From positions 1-8,492 of the forward strand of contig DAHXOQ010000114.1 in assembly GCA_027364815.1 (NCBI GenBank): a stretch of DNA of 8,492 nucleotides, read 5' to 3'. Made by a program: the position numbers and the translations under genes. The notes below the pieces were generated by a model. It worked only from the letters and a program-made list of their open reading frames with translations, did no database searches and was not told where the DNA came from. The stretch comes from Acidobacteriaceae bacterium. Its GTDB lineage: Bacteria; Acidobacteriota; Terriglobia; Terriglobales; Acidobacteriaceae. Of this stretch, positions 1 to 6,803 are shown one piece after another (position 1 is the first letter of the stretch; each line of letters starts with the position of its first letter).

Positions 1-578
1 ATCTCAAGTCGCTCGCGATGACCATCACCTTTGAGCCTTTCAACGCAACCGGTCGCGCCCGCATCGTCCAGCTCATCAACAAATCCAATCAGTACAATCT
101 AACCACCCGCCGCTACACCGAACCGGAAATCCTCCAGGCAGAAAACGATCCGGACGTCTTCACTCTTCAAGTCCGTCTCGCCGACATCTTCGGCGACAAC
201 GGCATGATCAGCGTCATCATCATCCGCCCCGACAATCCGCCGGATCAATCTGAACCCGCCGCAGAAAAATGTTGGGCCATCGACACCTGGCTCATGAGCT
301 GCCGCGTCCTCGGCCGCAAAGTCGAGCACATGGTCCTTGCTGAAATCCTCAACCACGCACGCACCCTCGGCATCACCAAACTCACCGGCGCCTACATCCC
401 CACCGATCGCAACGCCCTCGTCATCGACCACTACTCCAAACTCGGCTTCACCAAAATCTCCGAAGACCCCTCCGGCCTCACCCAATGGCAACTCATCGTC
501 GCCTCCGCCATCCCCGACTCCGCACCCATGAAAATCATCTCCCGAGGCTTCTCCACACAGGAGCATTCACCCGCATGA
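1..578 (+). CDS. FkbH-like protein, C-terminal GNAT-like part (5' end outside window)
   Basis: The reading frame is open from base 3, before the first ATG at 18, so the gene starts upstream of the window; the ATG at 18 is an internal Met. The visible part matches the end of FkbH-family proteins: INKSNQYNLTTRRYT, then DIFGDNGMISV, then a WLMSCRVLGRKVEHMVLAE segment, and finally GAYIPTDRNALV followed by HYSKLGF. These are the usual conserved blocks of the acyltransferase-like half that follows the HAD-type phosphatase half. Characterised FkbH proteins convert 1,3-bisphosphoglycerate to a glyceryl thioester on an acyl carrier protein in the cytoplasm. Codons end mostly in C, as in SGNH-1 and MBOAT and unlike the acyltransferases next door. 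The stop overlaps a following ATG (ATGA at 575-578), the usual sign of a coupled downstream gene, but no intact plus-strand gene follows. The family call is firm; the substrate here is inferred. Confidence 0.9.
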   Translation, partial: LKSLAMTITFEPFNATGRARIVQLINKSNQYNLTTRRYTEPEILQAENDPDVFTLQVRLADIFGDNGMISVIIIRPDNPPDQSEPAAEKCWAIDTWLMSCRVLGRKVEHMVLAEILNHARTLGITKLTGAYIPTDRNALVIDHYSKLGFTKISEDPSGLTQWQLIVASAIPDSAPMKIISRGFSTQEHSPA

Positions 579-634
579 CGGAATCTTTTTCTGAACTCCG
601 TTCCTCAATTGATTCAGTCGGTATGCGGATTTAG
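575..634 (+). other. 19-codon ORF coupled to FkbH stop; possible remnant of a truncated gene
   Basis: An ATG overlaps the FkbH stop codon as ATGA and opens a 19-residue frame, MTESFSELRSSIDSVGMRI, ending at TAG 632-634. Its last codons run into the 3' end of the opposite-strand acyltransferase AT-A. The spacing of hydrophobic residues (F5, L8, I12, V15) would suit an amphipathic helix, such as the first helix of an acyl carrier protein, which is the partner FkbH needs. That is only suggestive in so short a peptide. It may be the beheaded start of the next operon gene, cut where the inverted acyltransferase block joins, or a chance frame. A 5-bp inverted repeat (578-582 with 597-601, loop 14) is too weak to call a terminator. 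Confidence 0.15.
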
Positions 635-1753
635 CGTGATCGCTGTATTGGTTTGGCTTGGATGCGGACTCGGGACAATACGATCCTTCCAGTGGAGTAT
701 GCGCGACTCAACCAGGTACCACATTGAGTAGGAGACGGTGAAGGTCAAAAGCAGGGCCACCAAATCTGTCAGAAGAACGAGGATGCGATGATCCCAATGA
801 ATCCTCTGTATGATGCTTCTTGAAACGCTGTAAAGCGGATAATGGCAGAGATACATTGTGTAACTCACCATGCCAACTGAGCGCAGCGCCTTATGCCGGA
901 AGAATCGAACCCAGATTTTGTTGCTGCCACTCTGGCCAATCAGTGCAAGCGTGATGAGCGCAAAGCTCACGTCTGCAAGCGAGATGCCGAGTGAACTCGA
1001 CAATACGCTGCTTGTCGTGGGGCCGGCGATCACCCAGTAGGCAAGAGTAGTGGGCGCAACAATCCAGCCGGCGCGGCTGATAAATCGACTCTTCGTTAAC
1101 CAGTGATCGGGATTGATGCGCCGGAAGCTGACCAGCAGTGCTATCGCTGAACCGTAGGCAAGGCCATCCATCCTGCAATAGAAAGTGTAGACCTCAGGCG
1201 ATGCAGGCGTGTGAAAGTAGATTCGCAGTGCGGGCGCCAGTAATATCATTCCGAAAAGCAGAAGCGAAAAACTCCTCTGCGAAGTAAAGCGAACAATCGG
1301 CGCCCAGATCGTGTAGTAAATCTCCTCCACTGAGAGTGACCACAGGACCACGAGTCCATAAATCAGGATTTCAGGGAAGCCTATGAATGCACCTTGACCA
1401 AAATCTGGTTGCCCGACATAGAGGCTGGTGTAATAAAAAAAATATTGCAGCCAGAAACGCCACGGAACATTGAGTCCCATCGCTGCCGAAGTGGTCAGAT
1501 AAAGTATCAGCGCCAGGTAATAAGGCGGAAAAATCCGCAGTGCGCGCCGCGCGTAAAACACCCTGAAGTAATGCTCTGAGCTGCGCAGTTCAAGCAATAT
1601 GCTGGTGATCAGAAATCCGGAAAGTATGAAGAAGAGGTCAACGCCAAGCCATCCATAGCGGAATAAGGTGAAGGGCGCCCAATTGAAATAATGCTCGCCC
1701 ACCACCGCAAGAACCGCAACTCCACGTAGCCCGTCTAATTCACGTATGCGCAT
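614..1753 (-). CDS. Acyl_transf_3 membrane acyltransferase AT-A (duplicate of AT-C)
   Basis: Integral-membrane acyltransferase of the OafA/WecH-like Acyl_transf_3 family, 379 aa with roughly ten hydrophobic segments. The N-terminus reads RELDGLRG and carries the family R-x10-H motif (R10, H21). GWLGVDLFFILSGFLI (34-49) and YARRALRIFPPYYL (67-80, with the R-x-x-R motif) follow. Members usually move acetyl or other short acyl groups to sugars of O-antigen, exopolysaccharide or lipid carriers. The VLWSLSVEE block (137-144) continues as IYYTIWAP, where most members have QFY..WP. The protein aligns without gaps to AT-C, about 73% identical by hand count. Start 1753 is supported by AAGAGGAG at 1768-1761 with 7-nt spacing, and by the same start in AT-C. 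It converges on FkbH with a 35-nt gap. No SGNH domain is fused to it. Substrate unknown. Confidence 0.93.
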   Translation of the reverse strand: MRIRELDGLRGVAVLAVVGEHYFNWAPFTLFRYGWLGVDLFFILSGFLITSILLELRSSEHYFRVFYARRALRIFPPYYLALILYLTTSAAMGLNVPWRFWLQYFFYYTSLYVGQPDFGQGAFIGFPEILIYGLVVLWSLSVEEIYYTIWAPIVRFTSQRSFSLLLFGMILLAPALRIYFHTPASPEVYTFYCRMDGLAYGSAIALLVSFRRINPDHWLTKSRFISRAGWIVAPTTLAYWVIAGPTTSSVLSSSLGISLADVSFALITLALIGQSGSNKIWVRFFRHKALRSVGMVSYTMYLCHYPLYSVSRSIIQRIHWDHRILVLLTDLVALLLTFTVSYSMWYLVESRILHWKDRIVPSPHPSQTNTAITLNPHTD

Positions 1754-1808
1754 TCACGCGCTCCTCTTGTGGCTTCTGGAAATTGTGCAATTCATTCTAT
1801 TGTAATCG
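1754..1808 (-). promoter_or_regulatory. Leader of AT-A: RBS, candidate -10 and conserved palindromic element
   Basis: Read on the minus strand, this holds a good Shine-Dalgarno AAGAGGAG (1768-1761) and a TACAAT hexamer (1804-1799) as a candidate -10. Between them lies AATTGCACAATT (1792-1781), a near-perfect palindrome with AATTG/CAATT arms. The block 1778-1808 is identical to the one in front of AT-C, although the surrounding bases differ. This argues for a functional promoter or operator. No convincing -35 box is visible at 16-18 bp from TACAAT, so recognition by an activator or an alternative sigma factor is possible. The regulator is unknown. Confidence 0.45.
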
Positions 1809-1837
1809 TGCTCAACCACCATATTTTCTCGGGAATT

Positions 1838-2977
1838 CTAAACGGCTACTCCGCGCCTCAAGCGGCTGCGCAATTTGAGAAATGGTTGTTCGAGAAAATG
1901 ATAGGAGCACAGTGCGACTAGATAAATCAATGTCATCCGCAACGAGAGTGCAACCAGATTTTTTGCGGATCCCGGAGCGAGAAAAAGCTGCTGCCAAATG
2001 TACAAGCTGTATGACAACCTGCCGAAGTGATTCATCAATGGAAAATTAAATATCCAGAATGCCACTCCATGTTTTCCCGCAATGAGCACAAGTAGTGAAG
2101 CTGCAATGACGAGCCCTTCAACAGTCGGCATTGTCAAGCGTAGAAGATTGACAAGCAGCGGATGATTCGCAGATAGAGAACTCAAAACAGGCTCAAGACC
2201 GAAGAGAAAAAGCGCAGTCAAAATGATTGTGGGCCACACGGGAATGGCGTGGATACGAACGCGCCATCGTGGAGAATTGAGCAGGAATGCCGCTGCGCAC
2301 CCGACCATGAGAATATCGATGCGGGTTTGGAAAACGTCGTTCTCCGCGCCACGGAACGCTGGTAAAAAATAATAATTCATCAAACGCAGCAAAGGACCAG
2401 AGAAGGCCAGGGCAACGGCTAGTCGCGGTGAAAATCTTCTCGGCAAAAATGCGAAGAGACTGGGCCAGACCAGATAAAACTGCTCCTCGATACAAAGTGA
2501 CCAGGTATGGCCCAGCCACCATGCGTGGGCTCCATTCGTTACCAGGTGTGTGTAATAGTTGTGCGTGAATGTGAATGCGCTGAAAATATCAAGCCAACCT
2601 ATAGAAATATAACCAAGCTCCTTGAGAATTGATACGGTGAGAATCAAAAGATAATAGACCGGGAGGATACGCAAGGCGCGCCGTATATAAAAATTACTCA
2701 AAGAGACAGACCCGGTTGCATCACGCTCTTTAATCAACAACCAGGTGATGAGAAGGCCGCTGATAACGAAAAAGGTTGAGACTCCGATGTGACCAAGATT
2801 CGGTAGGAAGTTATATTTTTCCGCAGCTGTTTCATTGCTGACTGAAGAGATGCCATGGTCGATTAATACCAGAAGTATCGAGAATGCGCGTGCTCCATCA
2901 AGCGATGCAAGATGGGATTGGGAACGAGCTTGCCGGCTTGACGATGTGTCGTTCTGAGCAGGCGTAAAGAGTTGCAT
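1838..2977 (-). CDS. Acyl_transf_3 membrane acyltransferase AT-B
   Basis: Second Acyl_transf_3 protein, 379 aa, only distantly related to its neighbours AT-A and AT-C. A polar N-terminal tail of about 20 residues precedes HLASLDGARAFSILLVLIDH, with the R-x10-H motif at R30 and H41. GHIGVSTFFVISGLLITWLL (62-81) and FYIRRALRILPVYYL (96-110) follow, then the canonical TWSLCIEEQFYLVWP (158-172), and near the end GRLSYSLYIWQQLFL and HFLEQPFLKLRSR. It therefore keeps the usual EEQFY motif that AT-A and AT-C lack. The role is transfer of an acyl group to a glycan at the cytoplasmic membrane; the substrate cannot be read from sequence. The bases before ATG 2977 (CTAGAATTCCTTCC) show no Shine-Dalgarno, but the frame has no better upstream start and homology begins about residue 22. 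Its own promoter is not evident, so it may be read through from AT-C. Confidence 0.9.
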   Translation of the reverse strand: MQLFTPAQNDTSSSRQARSQSHLASLDGARAFSILLVLIDHGISSVSNETAAEKYNFLPNLGHIGVSTFFVISGLLITWLLIKERDATGSVSLSNFYIRRALRILPVYYLLILTVSILKELGYISIGWLDIFSAFTFTHNYYTHLVTNGAHAWWLGHTWSLCIEEQFYLVWPSLFAFLPRRFSPRLAVALAFSGPLLRLMNYYFLPAFRGAENDVFQTRIDILMVGCAAAFLLNSPRWRVRIHAIPVWPTIILTALFLFGLEPVLSSLSANHPLLVNLLRLTMPTVEGLVIAASLLVLIAGKHGVAFWIFNFPLMNHFGRLSYSLYIWQQLFLAPGSAKNLVALSLRMTLIYLVALCSYHFLEQPFLKLRSRLRRGVAV

Positions 2978-3109
2978 GGAAGGAATTCTAGCATGTGGAA
3001 ATGCAGCATCTCCTCGACAATGAACTCACCGGCGCCGCAATACCCGCTTTGAGCGCCGCCGTCCTAAAGTAGACAACTCAGGACCGAACAAAAGAATCAA
3101 TTCATTGAA
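2978..3109. other. Intergenic gap between AT-C and AT-B
   Basis: This 132-bp gap lacks the conserved leader found before AT-A and AT-C. It contains an inverted repeat CGGCGC/GCGCCG (3030-3035 with 3053-3058, loop 17) without a T-run, so it is not a clear terminator. No good ribosome-binding site for AT-B and no RNA gene are visible. The minus-strand frame of AT-B remains open to 3028 without an ATG or GTG start. Confidence 0.35.
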
Positions 3110-4249
3110 TCACTGGATTTGCGCATCAAGTGCACCAGCTGAAATCTCCTGGCTCGGATGCGGACTCGGCACAATACGATCCTTCCAACGAAGAATGCGC
3201 GACTCAATCAGGTGCCACATTGAGTAGGAGACGATGAATGTCAAGAGAAGAGCAATTAGATGAGTTAAGACCACCTGTATGCGATGCTCCAGGTGGAATC
3301 TCTGCAAATAGTCATTTGTAAAACGAAGTAACGGGTAATGACAGAGATACATTGTATAGCTGACTTTGCCAATGGAGCGCAGCGCCGTATTCCGAAAAAT
3401 GCTTACCCAAATCTTGCTACTGCCACTCTGTTGAATCAGTGCAAGTGTAATGAGTGCAAAGCTGACGTCGGCGAGTGTGATGCCGAGTGAACTGCTCACA
3501 ACTTTGTACGGAGTGGGGCCAGAGATGATCCAGAAGGCAAGGCTGATCGGCGGAATTATCCATGTAAGCAAATTGATCAGTCGACCGCTCGTGAACCATC
3601 TATCGCCGTGGCTGTGCCCAAAGCTGACCAGCAGCGCAATGGCTGAACCATAGGCTAGGCCATCCATCCTGCACCAGAATGTGTAAACCTCTAATGCTGC
3701 AGCGGTGTGAAAGAGGATGCGTAAAGATGGTGCGATAAAAATCATTCCAAGAAGAATCAGGGAAAAACTCTTCCGCGAAGTGAAGCGAACAATGGGTGCC
3801 CAGATCGTGTAGTAAATCTCCTCAACAGAGAGAGACCAAAGAACGAAGAGTCCTGAAACCAAGGCAAGCGGGAACCCCGGGATTGTGCCTTGTGTAACTT
3901 CTGGTCCACCGGCGTAGAGGCTGTTGTAATAAAAGAGATATCGCAGCCAAAAGCGCCATGGAACATTAAGACCCATTGCTATCGACGTGATCAGATAAAT
4001 TCCGAGCGCCAGGTAATAAGGCGGAAAAATCCGCAGCGCGCGCCGCGCGTAAAACACACTGAAGTAATGCTCCGTGCTGCGCAGTTCAAGCAATATGCTG
4101 GTGATCAGAAATCCTGAAAGTATGAAAAAGAGATCAACACCAAGCCATCCATAACGGAAAAACGAAAATGGCAGCCAATTGAAATAATGTTGACCCACCA
4201 CCGCAAGAACCGCAATTCCGCGTAGCCCGTCTAATTCACGTATGCGCAT
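3110..4249 (-). CDS. Acyl_transf_3 membrane acyltransferase AT-C (duplicate of AT-A)
   Basis: Acyl_transf_3 family protein of 379 aa, the duplicate partner of AT-A. It keeps RELDGLRG with R10 and H21 (R-x10-H), GWLGVDLFFILSGFLI, YARRALRIFPPYYL and the unusual SVEEIYYTIWAP at 141-152. Identity to AT-A is nearly complete at 31-80, 141-150, 191-210 and 251-280. It is low at about 111-130, 211-250, 308-330 and in the last 15 residues, the pattern expected of a shared catalytic core with altered loops or substrate contacts. The start is set by AAGAGGAG 7 nt upstream and by agreement with AT-A. It is the first minus-strand gene after the divergent region and may drive a transcript continuing into AT-B and AT-A. 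It presumably O-acylates a surface glycan; donor and acceptor are unknown. Confidence 0.93.
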   Translation of the reverse strand: MRIRELDGLRGIAVLAVVGQHYFNWLPFSFFRYGWLGVDLFFILSGFLITSILLELRSTEHYFSVFYARRALRIFPPYYLALGIYLITSIAMGLNVPWRFWLRYLFYYNSLYAGGPEVTQGTIPGFPLALVSGLFVLWSLSVEEIYYTIWAPIVRFTSRKSFSLILLGMIFIAPSLRILFHTAAALEVYTFWCRMDGLAYGSAIALLVSFGHSHGDRWFTSGRLINLLTWIIPPISLAFWIISGPTPYKVVSSSLGITLADVSFALITLALIQQSGSSKIWVSIFRNTALRSIGKVSYTMYLCHYPLLRFTNDYLQRFHLEHRIQVVLTHLIALLLTFIVSYSMWHLIESRILRWKDRIVPSPHPSQEISAGALDAQIQ

Positions 4250-4304
4250 TCACGCGCTCCTCTTATAGCTTCGGGAAATTGTGCAATTCATTCTATTGTA
4301 ATCG
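4250..4304 (-). promoter_or_regulatory. Leader of AT-C: RBS, candidate -10 and conserved palindromic element
   Basis: Minus-strand leader matching that of AT-A: AAGAGGAG at 4264-4257, the AATTGCACAATT palindrome at 4288-4277, and TACAAT at 4300-4295. If TACAAT is the -10, transcription would start about at the palindrome's upstream edge, placing a bound regulator over the start site. The bases upstream of 4304 differ from those at AT-A, so the shared element ends at the hexamer. No -35 match is evident. Confidence 0.45.
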
Positions 4305-4407
4305 CGCTCTCCAAGGCCAAATGGCTTCACAGAAAGCTCGCATCTATAAAATTCCATTCACAAATTTTTGCGATGGTTTAGTAGAGTAATGAATAGCGAA
4401 TCACTTC
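4305..4407 (+). promoter_or_regulatory. Divergent intergenic region upstream of the SGNH-1 operon
   Basis: This stretch must hold the plus-strand promoter for the SGNH-1 to MBOAT operon, since the gene to the left is divergent. TATAAA at 4345-4350 is a candidate -10 without a well-spaced -35. A small palindrome GCCA-AA-TGGC lies at 4316-4325. Close to the gene, TAGTAGAG (4379-4386) resembles a degraded Shine-Dalgarno. It is followed by an out-of-frame ATG at 4389 that opens an 8-codon frame (MNSESLHE, stop 4413-4415) overlapping the real SGNH-1 start. A similar arrangement precedes SGNH-2. Confidence 0.35.
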
Positions 4408-5655
4408 ATGAATAAACTTCAATCCAGCGCGAACAGCGACACTCCAGTCCAAACTCTCCCTCTGCGAGATTGGTTCCTCTTGCCCCTGCTCAGCCTCTGC
4501 ACCATCGTCTTCCTCTTCGTCGCTCTGCGATTCCTCGGTAATCATCTCTTCTCGGCCTTCGGCAATCTCGAAGATCACTGCCTCACTTTCCATGATGCGG
4601 TCCATGGTTCGCACGGCATCCCCAACACAGTTTGCTCCGCCAAATTCGCTGAAAGCGTCCCCCATGAATACCGCTTCAACAACTGCGGTCATCGAACTCC
4701 ACTGGACTGCGCGCAAAAATCCCCCGGCACTTTCAGAATCGTCACCATCGGTTCCTCCTACGTCTTCGGACAGAGTGTCGCCAGTGACCAATCCTTTCCT
4801 GGCCTCCTACCTGCCGATCTCTCTCTCAAAACCGGCCGCCACATCGAAGTCTATAACGAGGGTGCTGATTACAACTTCACCCACAACATCGACCTCAACT
4901 TCAACGACATTCTCGCCGCCAAACCAGACCTCATTCTCTGGGCAGTCACTCCCTTTGACGTCAAAGCCGCCTCCCAAACCCTCCAGTTGAAACCTCCCAA
5001 ATACACTGTCCCCGGCCTCGTTGACCCGGGGCCACATTCAAGCTACCTCGCCCGCGTCAAATACAATCTCCAACTCTCCTTCGCCGGAAAATCTTTCCTC
5101 GGCGGCCTCCAGGCATTCTGGGATTTGGAGGCGACGCAATTTGATGCCGGCCCCATCGCCCTCATGTTGCGCCATTATCTCTACCTGAGTCAGTCTCAAT
5201 ACGTGCACGCATACCTCCTCGGAGGCCCGGGTGACCGCGACACCATCTTCCTCAGCACCAACCCCACACCGGAATGGAAAGCCAAATTGAAGCAATACGA
5301 CATCTACATCGCAAGCATCGCCGCCAAATCAAAAGCCGCAGGCATTCCACTCGTCGTCACCATGATTCCCCAGCGCGGCCAAACCGCCATGCTCTCCATG
5401 GGCTCATGGCCCAATGACGTTGACCCATACAAGCTCGACAACGAACTCCGCGCCATGGTCACAAGCCACGGCGCAACCTACATCGATATCCTCCCCGGCT
5501 TCATCAATATCCCCAACCCCGAGCAGTATTTCCTCCCCATCGATGGCCACCCCATCCCTCAGGGCCACGCCATCATCGCAAATCTCATGTCCAACCAACT
5601 CACCAGCGGCGCCGTTCCTCAACTCCAAATCCACCCACAGGCACAAGGAAAATAA
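4408..5655 (+). CDS. Membrane-anchored SGNH-like protein SGNH-1
   Basis: 415-aa protein with one N-terminal membrane segment (about 22-43) and a presumably periplasmic SGNH-type domain. The entry strand and block I read FRIVTIGSSYVFG (109-121), so the nucleophile motif is G115-S116-S117 rather than Gly-Asp-Ser. YNEG (149-152) is a block II-like glycine, and ILPGF then DGHPIPQGH (379-387) supplies the Asp-His end of the triad. The usual block III Asn is not clear (AVTPFDV, 179-185). Cys58 and Cys76 are shared with SGNH-2; Cys93 and Cys101 are not. Such anchored proteins act as acyltransferases or esterases beside MBOAT proteins (AlgJ/AlgX, PatB and DltD are functional comparisons). The start lacks a good Shine-Dalgarno, but it aligns gaplessly with SGNH-2 through residue 120 and an in-frame stop lies at 4390. 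Codons are strongly C-ending. It leads the operon, 2 nt before AT-D. Confidence 0.85.
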   Translation: MNKLQSSANSDTPVQTLPLRDWFLLPLLSLCTIVFLFVALRFLGNHLFSAFGNLEDHCLTFHDAVHGSHGIPNTVCSAKFAESVPHEYRFNNCGHRTPLDCAQKSPGTFRIVTIGSSYVFGQSVASDQSFPGLLPADLSLKTGRHIEVYNEGADYNFTHNIDLNFNDILAAKPDLILWAVTPFDVKAASQTLQLKPPKYTVPGLVDPGPHSSYLARVKYNLQLSFAGKSFLGGLQAFWDLEATQFDAGPIALMLRHYLYLSQSQYVHAYLLGGPGDRDTIFLSTNPTPEWKAKLKQYDIYIASIAAKSKAAGIPLVVTMIPQRGQTAMLSMGSWPNDVDPYKLDNELRAMVTSHGATYIDILPGFINIPNPEQYFLPIDGHPIPQGHAIIANLMSNQLTSGAVPQLQIHPQAQGK

Positions 5656-5657
5656 GC

Positions 5658-6803
5658 ATGAATTCGGTTCCTGTGAAAAGTATCGAAGCGGCATCTCACA
5701 ACACTAACATTGACCCTCTCCCGCGCAGCAGATTCTATCGACCTGAGCTGGATGTGATTCGTTTTGTGGCTTTCTTTGGCGTTTTTTTTCATCATGCAGG
5801 CTTTTTTTATCGTCCTTCCTTCGCAAAATCTCCCCTCTTTGAAGCTCTTCTCGATGTGTCGGTGAATGGGTTGCAACTCTTTTTTGTTCTTAGCGCATTT
5901 TTGATCTCTGACCTGCTAATGCGTGAACGTGAAGCGAACGGCCACATCGATGTGAAAGCTTTTTACCGCCGGCGCATTCTGCGCATCTGGCCGCTCTTCA
6001 TTCTCGGCTTGCTGATGGGTGTTGGTTACGATCACTTTGTAATGCATACCGACAGTTTGCGTTTTCTCGCGTTTTTTCTCTTGATGGGTGGTTGGTATTG
6101 CAGACGCTATGGTACTAGTGGTAATCCCTCTAATGTGCTTTGGAGCATTACTGTAGAGGAACAGTTTTATCTCTTCTATCCTGCGCTGGCGCGCAAATTC
6201 AGTCGCAGAATGATTGCACTATTTTGCTTTGTGCTGATTGTGATTGCAAATGGATTGCTCTACTACTATGGGCAAATCAATTCGATAAGCATCGTCTCGT
6301 GGTATGACAGTTTTGTGCAATTTGAGATGTTTGCCGCCGGGATTTTACTGGCACTCCTACTCAAGCAGAAAATTCCAAATTGGACGCCGTGGGTGAGAGT
6401 CTTGTTGCTTCTCGCCTGGCCTCTCAGCTGGTTTATAACGATAGCTTATTCGTATTTGTTTCCAAATGTGTCTGGAACATCGAGTGGCATGCTGATTGCA
6501 AGATACGCACTCACGGCATTGGGTTGTGCAGCTTTTCTCCTGGGCATGCTGGGCATAAATCGGAAATTTCTGCCAGGATGGATGGTTTACAGTGGCCGAA
6601 TTTCGTATGGGCTCTATGTCTTCCATGAATATGGAATGCGTCTTTCTTCTTATATTTTCAATTGGCATCGCATCATTAGTGATAAGCATGTGAATTATGT
6701 ATGCTGGTGGCTCTGCAGTTTGGCTTTCACCTTTATCCTCGCGGCGATTTCGTACCGTTTCTTTGAGTCACCATTTCTAAAACTGAAGCCGGAGAGGATT
6801 TGA
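5658..6803 (+). CDS. Acyl_transf_3 membrane acyltransferase AT-D
   Basis: 381-aa Acyl_transf_3 protein. A polar N-terminal tail of about 25 residues precedes RPELDVIRFVAFFGVFFHH (28-46), with R-x10-H at R35 and H46. GLQLFFVLSAFLISDLLMRE (71-90) comes next, where the usual SGF is SAF, followed by FYRRRILRIWPLFIL (102-116). The canonical VLWSITVEEQFYLFYP (160-175) follows, and GRISYGLYVFHEYGM with RFFESPFLKLKP closes the protein. It has about ten membrane segments and probably transfers an acyl group to a glycan at the inner membrane. AAGGA at 5645-5649, inside the SGNH-1 end, lies 8 nt before ATG, and the gap to SGNH-1 is 2 nt, so the two are co-transcribed. Being placed between two SGNH genes suggests a split version of the fused Acyl_transf_3-SGNH proteins. 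Base use changes sharply here: the C-ending bias of SGNH-1 is gone and the G content of the plus strand rises. Confidence 0.92.
   Translation: MNSVPVKSIEAASHNTNIDPLPRSRFYRPELDVIRFVAFFGVFFHHAGFFYRPSFAKSPLFEALLDVSVNGLQLFFVLSAFLISDLLMREREANGHIDVKAFYRRRILRIWPLFILGLLMGVGYDHFVMHTDSLRFLAFFLLMGGWYCRRYGTSGNPSNVLWSITVEEQFYLFYPALARKFSRRMIALFCFVLIVIANGLLYYYGQINSISIVSWYDSFVQFEMFAAGILLALLLKQKIPNWTPWVRVLLLLAWPLSWFITIAYSYLFPNVSGTSSGMLIARYALTALGCAAFLLGMLGINRKFLPGWMVYSGRISYGLYVFHEYGMRLSSYIFNWHRIISDKHVNYVCWWLCSLAFTFILAAISYRFFESPFLKLKPERI

Larger units (their letters stand above)
614..1808 (-). repeat. Dispersed direct repeat, copy 1 (AT-A gene plus promoter region)
   Basis: The AT-A coding region and about 55 bp upstream match the AT-C unit at 3110-4304. 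The reading frames are the same length with no gaps. The leaders share an identical ribosome-binding site and a 31-bp identical stretch (1778-1808 against 4274-4304). Similarity fades just upstream of the TACAAT hexamer. Past the stop codons only a short AATCAATT-like stretch looks related. Divergence is clearly visible at DNA level, so this is an old duplication rather than an assembly artefact or a recent amplification. Confidence 0.85.
3110..4304 (-). repeat. Dispersed direct repeat, copy 2 (AT-C gene plus promoter region)
   Basis: Partner of the unit at 614-1808: same orientation, same gene length, same ribosome-binding site and an identical 31-bp upstream block. AT-B (1838-2977) lies between the two copies, so either the duplication inserted beside it or AT-B entered later. 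No transposase, terminal inverted repeats or target-site duplications were seen at the edges. Confidence 0.85.

Noticed and set aside
99..566. Minus-strand 155-aa frame opposite FkbH
   Set aside because: Low-complexity Gly/Asp/Val-rich translation typical of the antisense of C-ending codons; the plus strand has clear FkbH motifs.
18..578. Free-standing 186-aa GNAT acetyltransferase starting at ATG 18
   Set aside because: The frame continues upstream of the ATG to the window edge and the motifs are those of the C-terminal half of FkbH proteins, so this is an internal Met of a larger gene.
3030..3058. Rho-independent terminator between AT-C and AT-B
   Set aside because: Only a 6-bp GC stem with a 17-nt loop and no T-run on either strand.
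614..4304. Composite transposon flanked by direct repeats AT-A and AT-C
   Set aside because: The repeats are acyltransferase genes, not insertion sequences; no transposase, terminal inverted repeats or target-site duplications are visible, and the copies are about 27% divergent at protein level.
4378..5694. Several frames of 76-137 aa on either strand within SGNH-1
   Set aside because: All overlap the well-supported SGNH-1 gene and have skewed compositions (Thr/Pro/Ser or Glu/Val/Gly) without recognisable motifs.
6380..6689. Frames of 82 and 110 aa overlapping AT-D
   Set aside because: Shadows of AT-D without ribosome-binding sites or family features.
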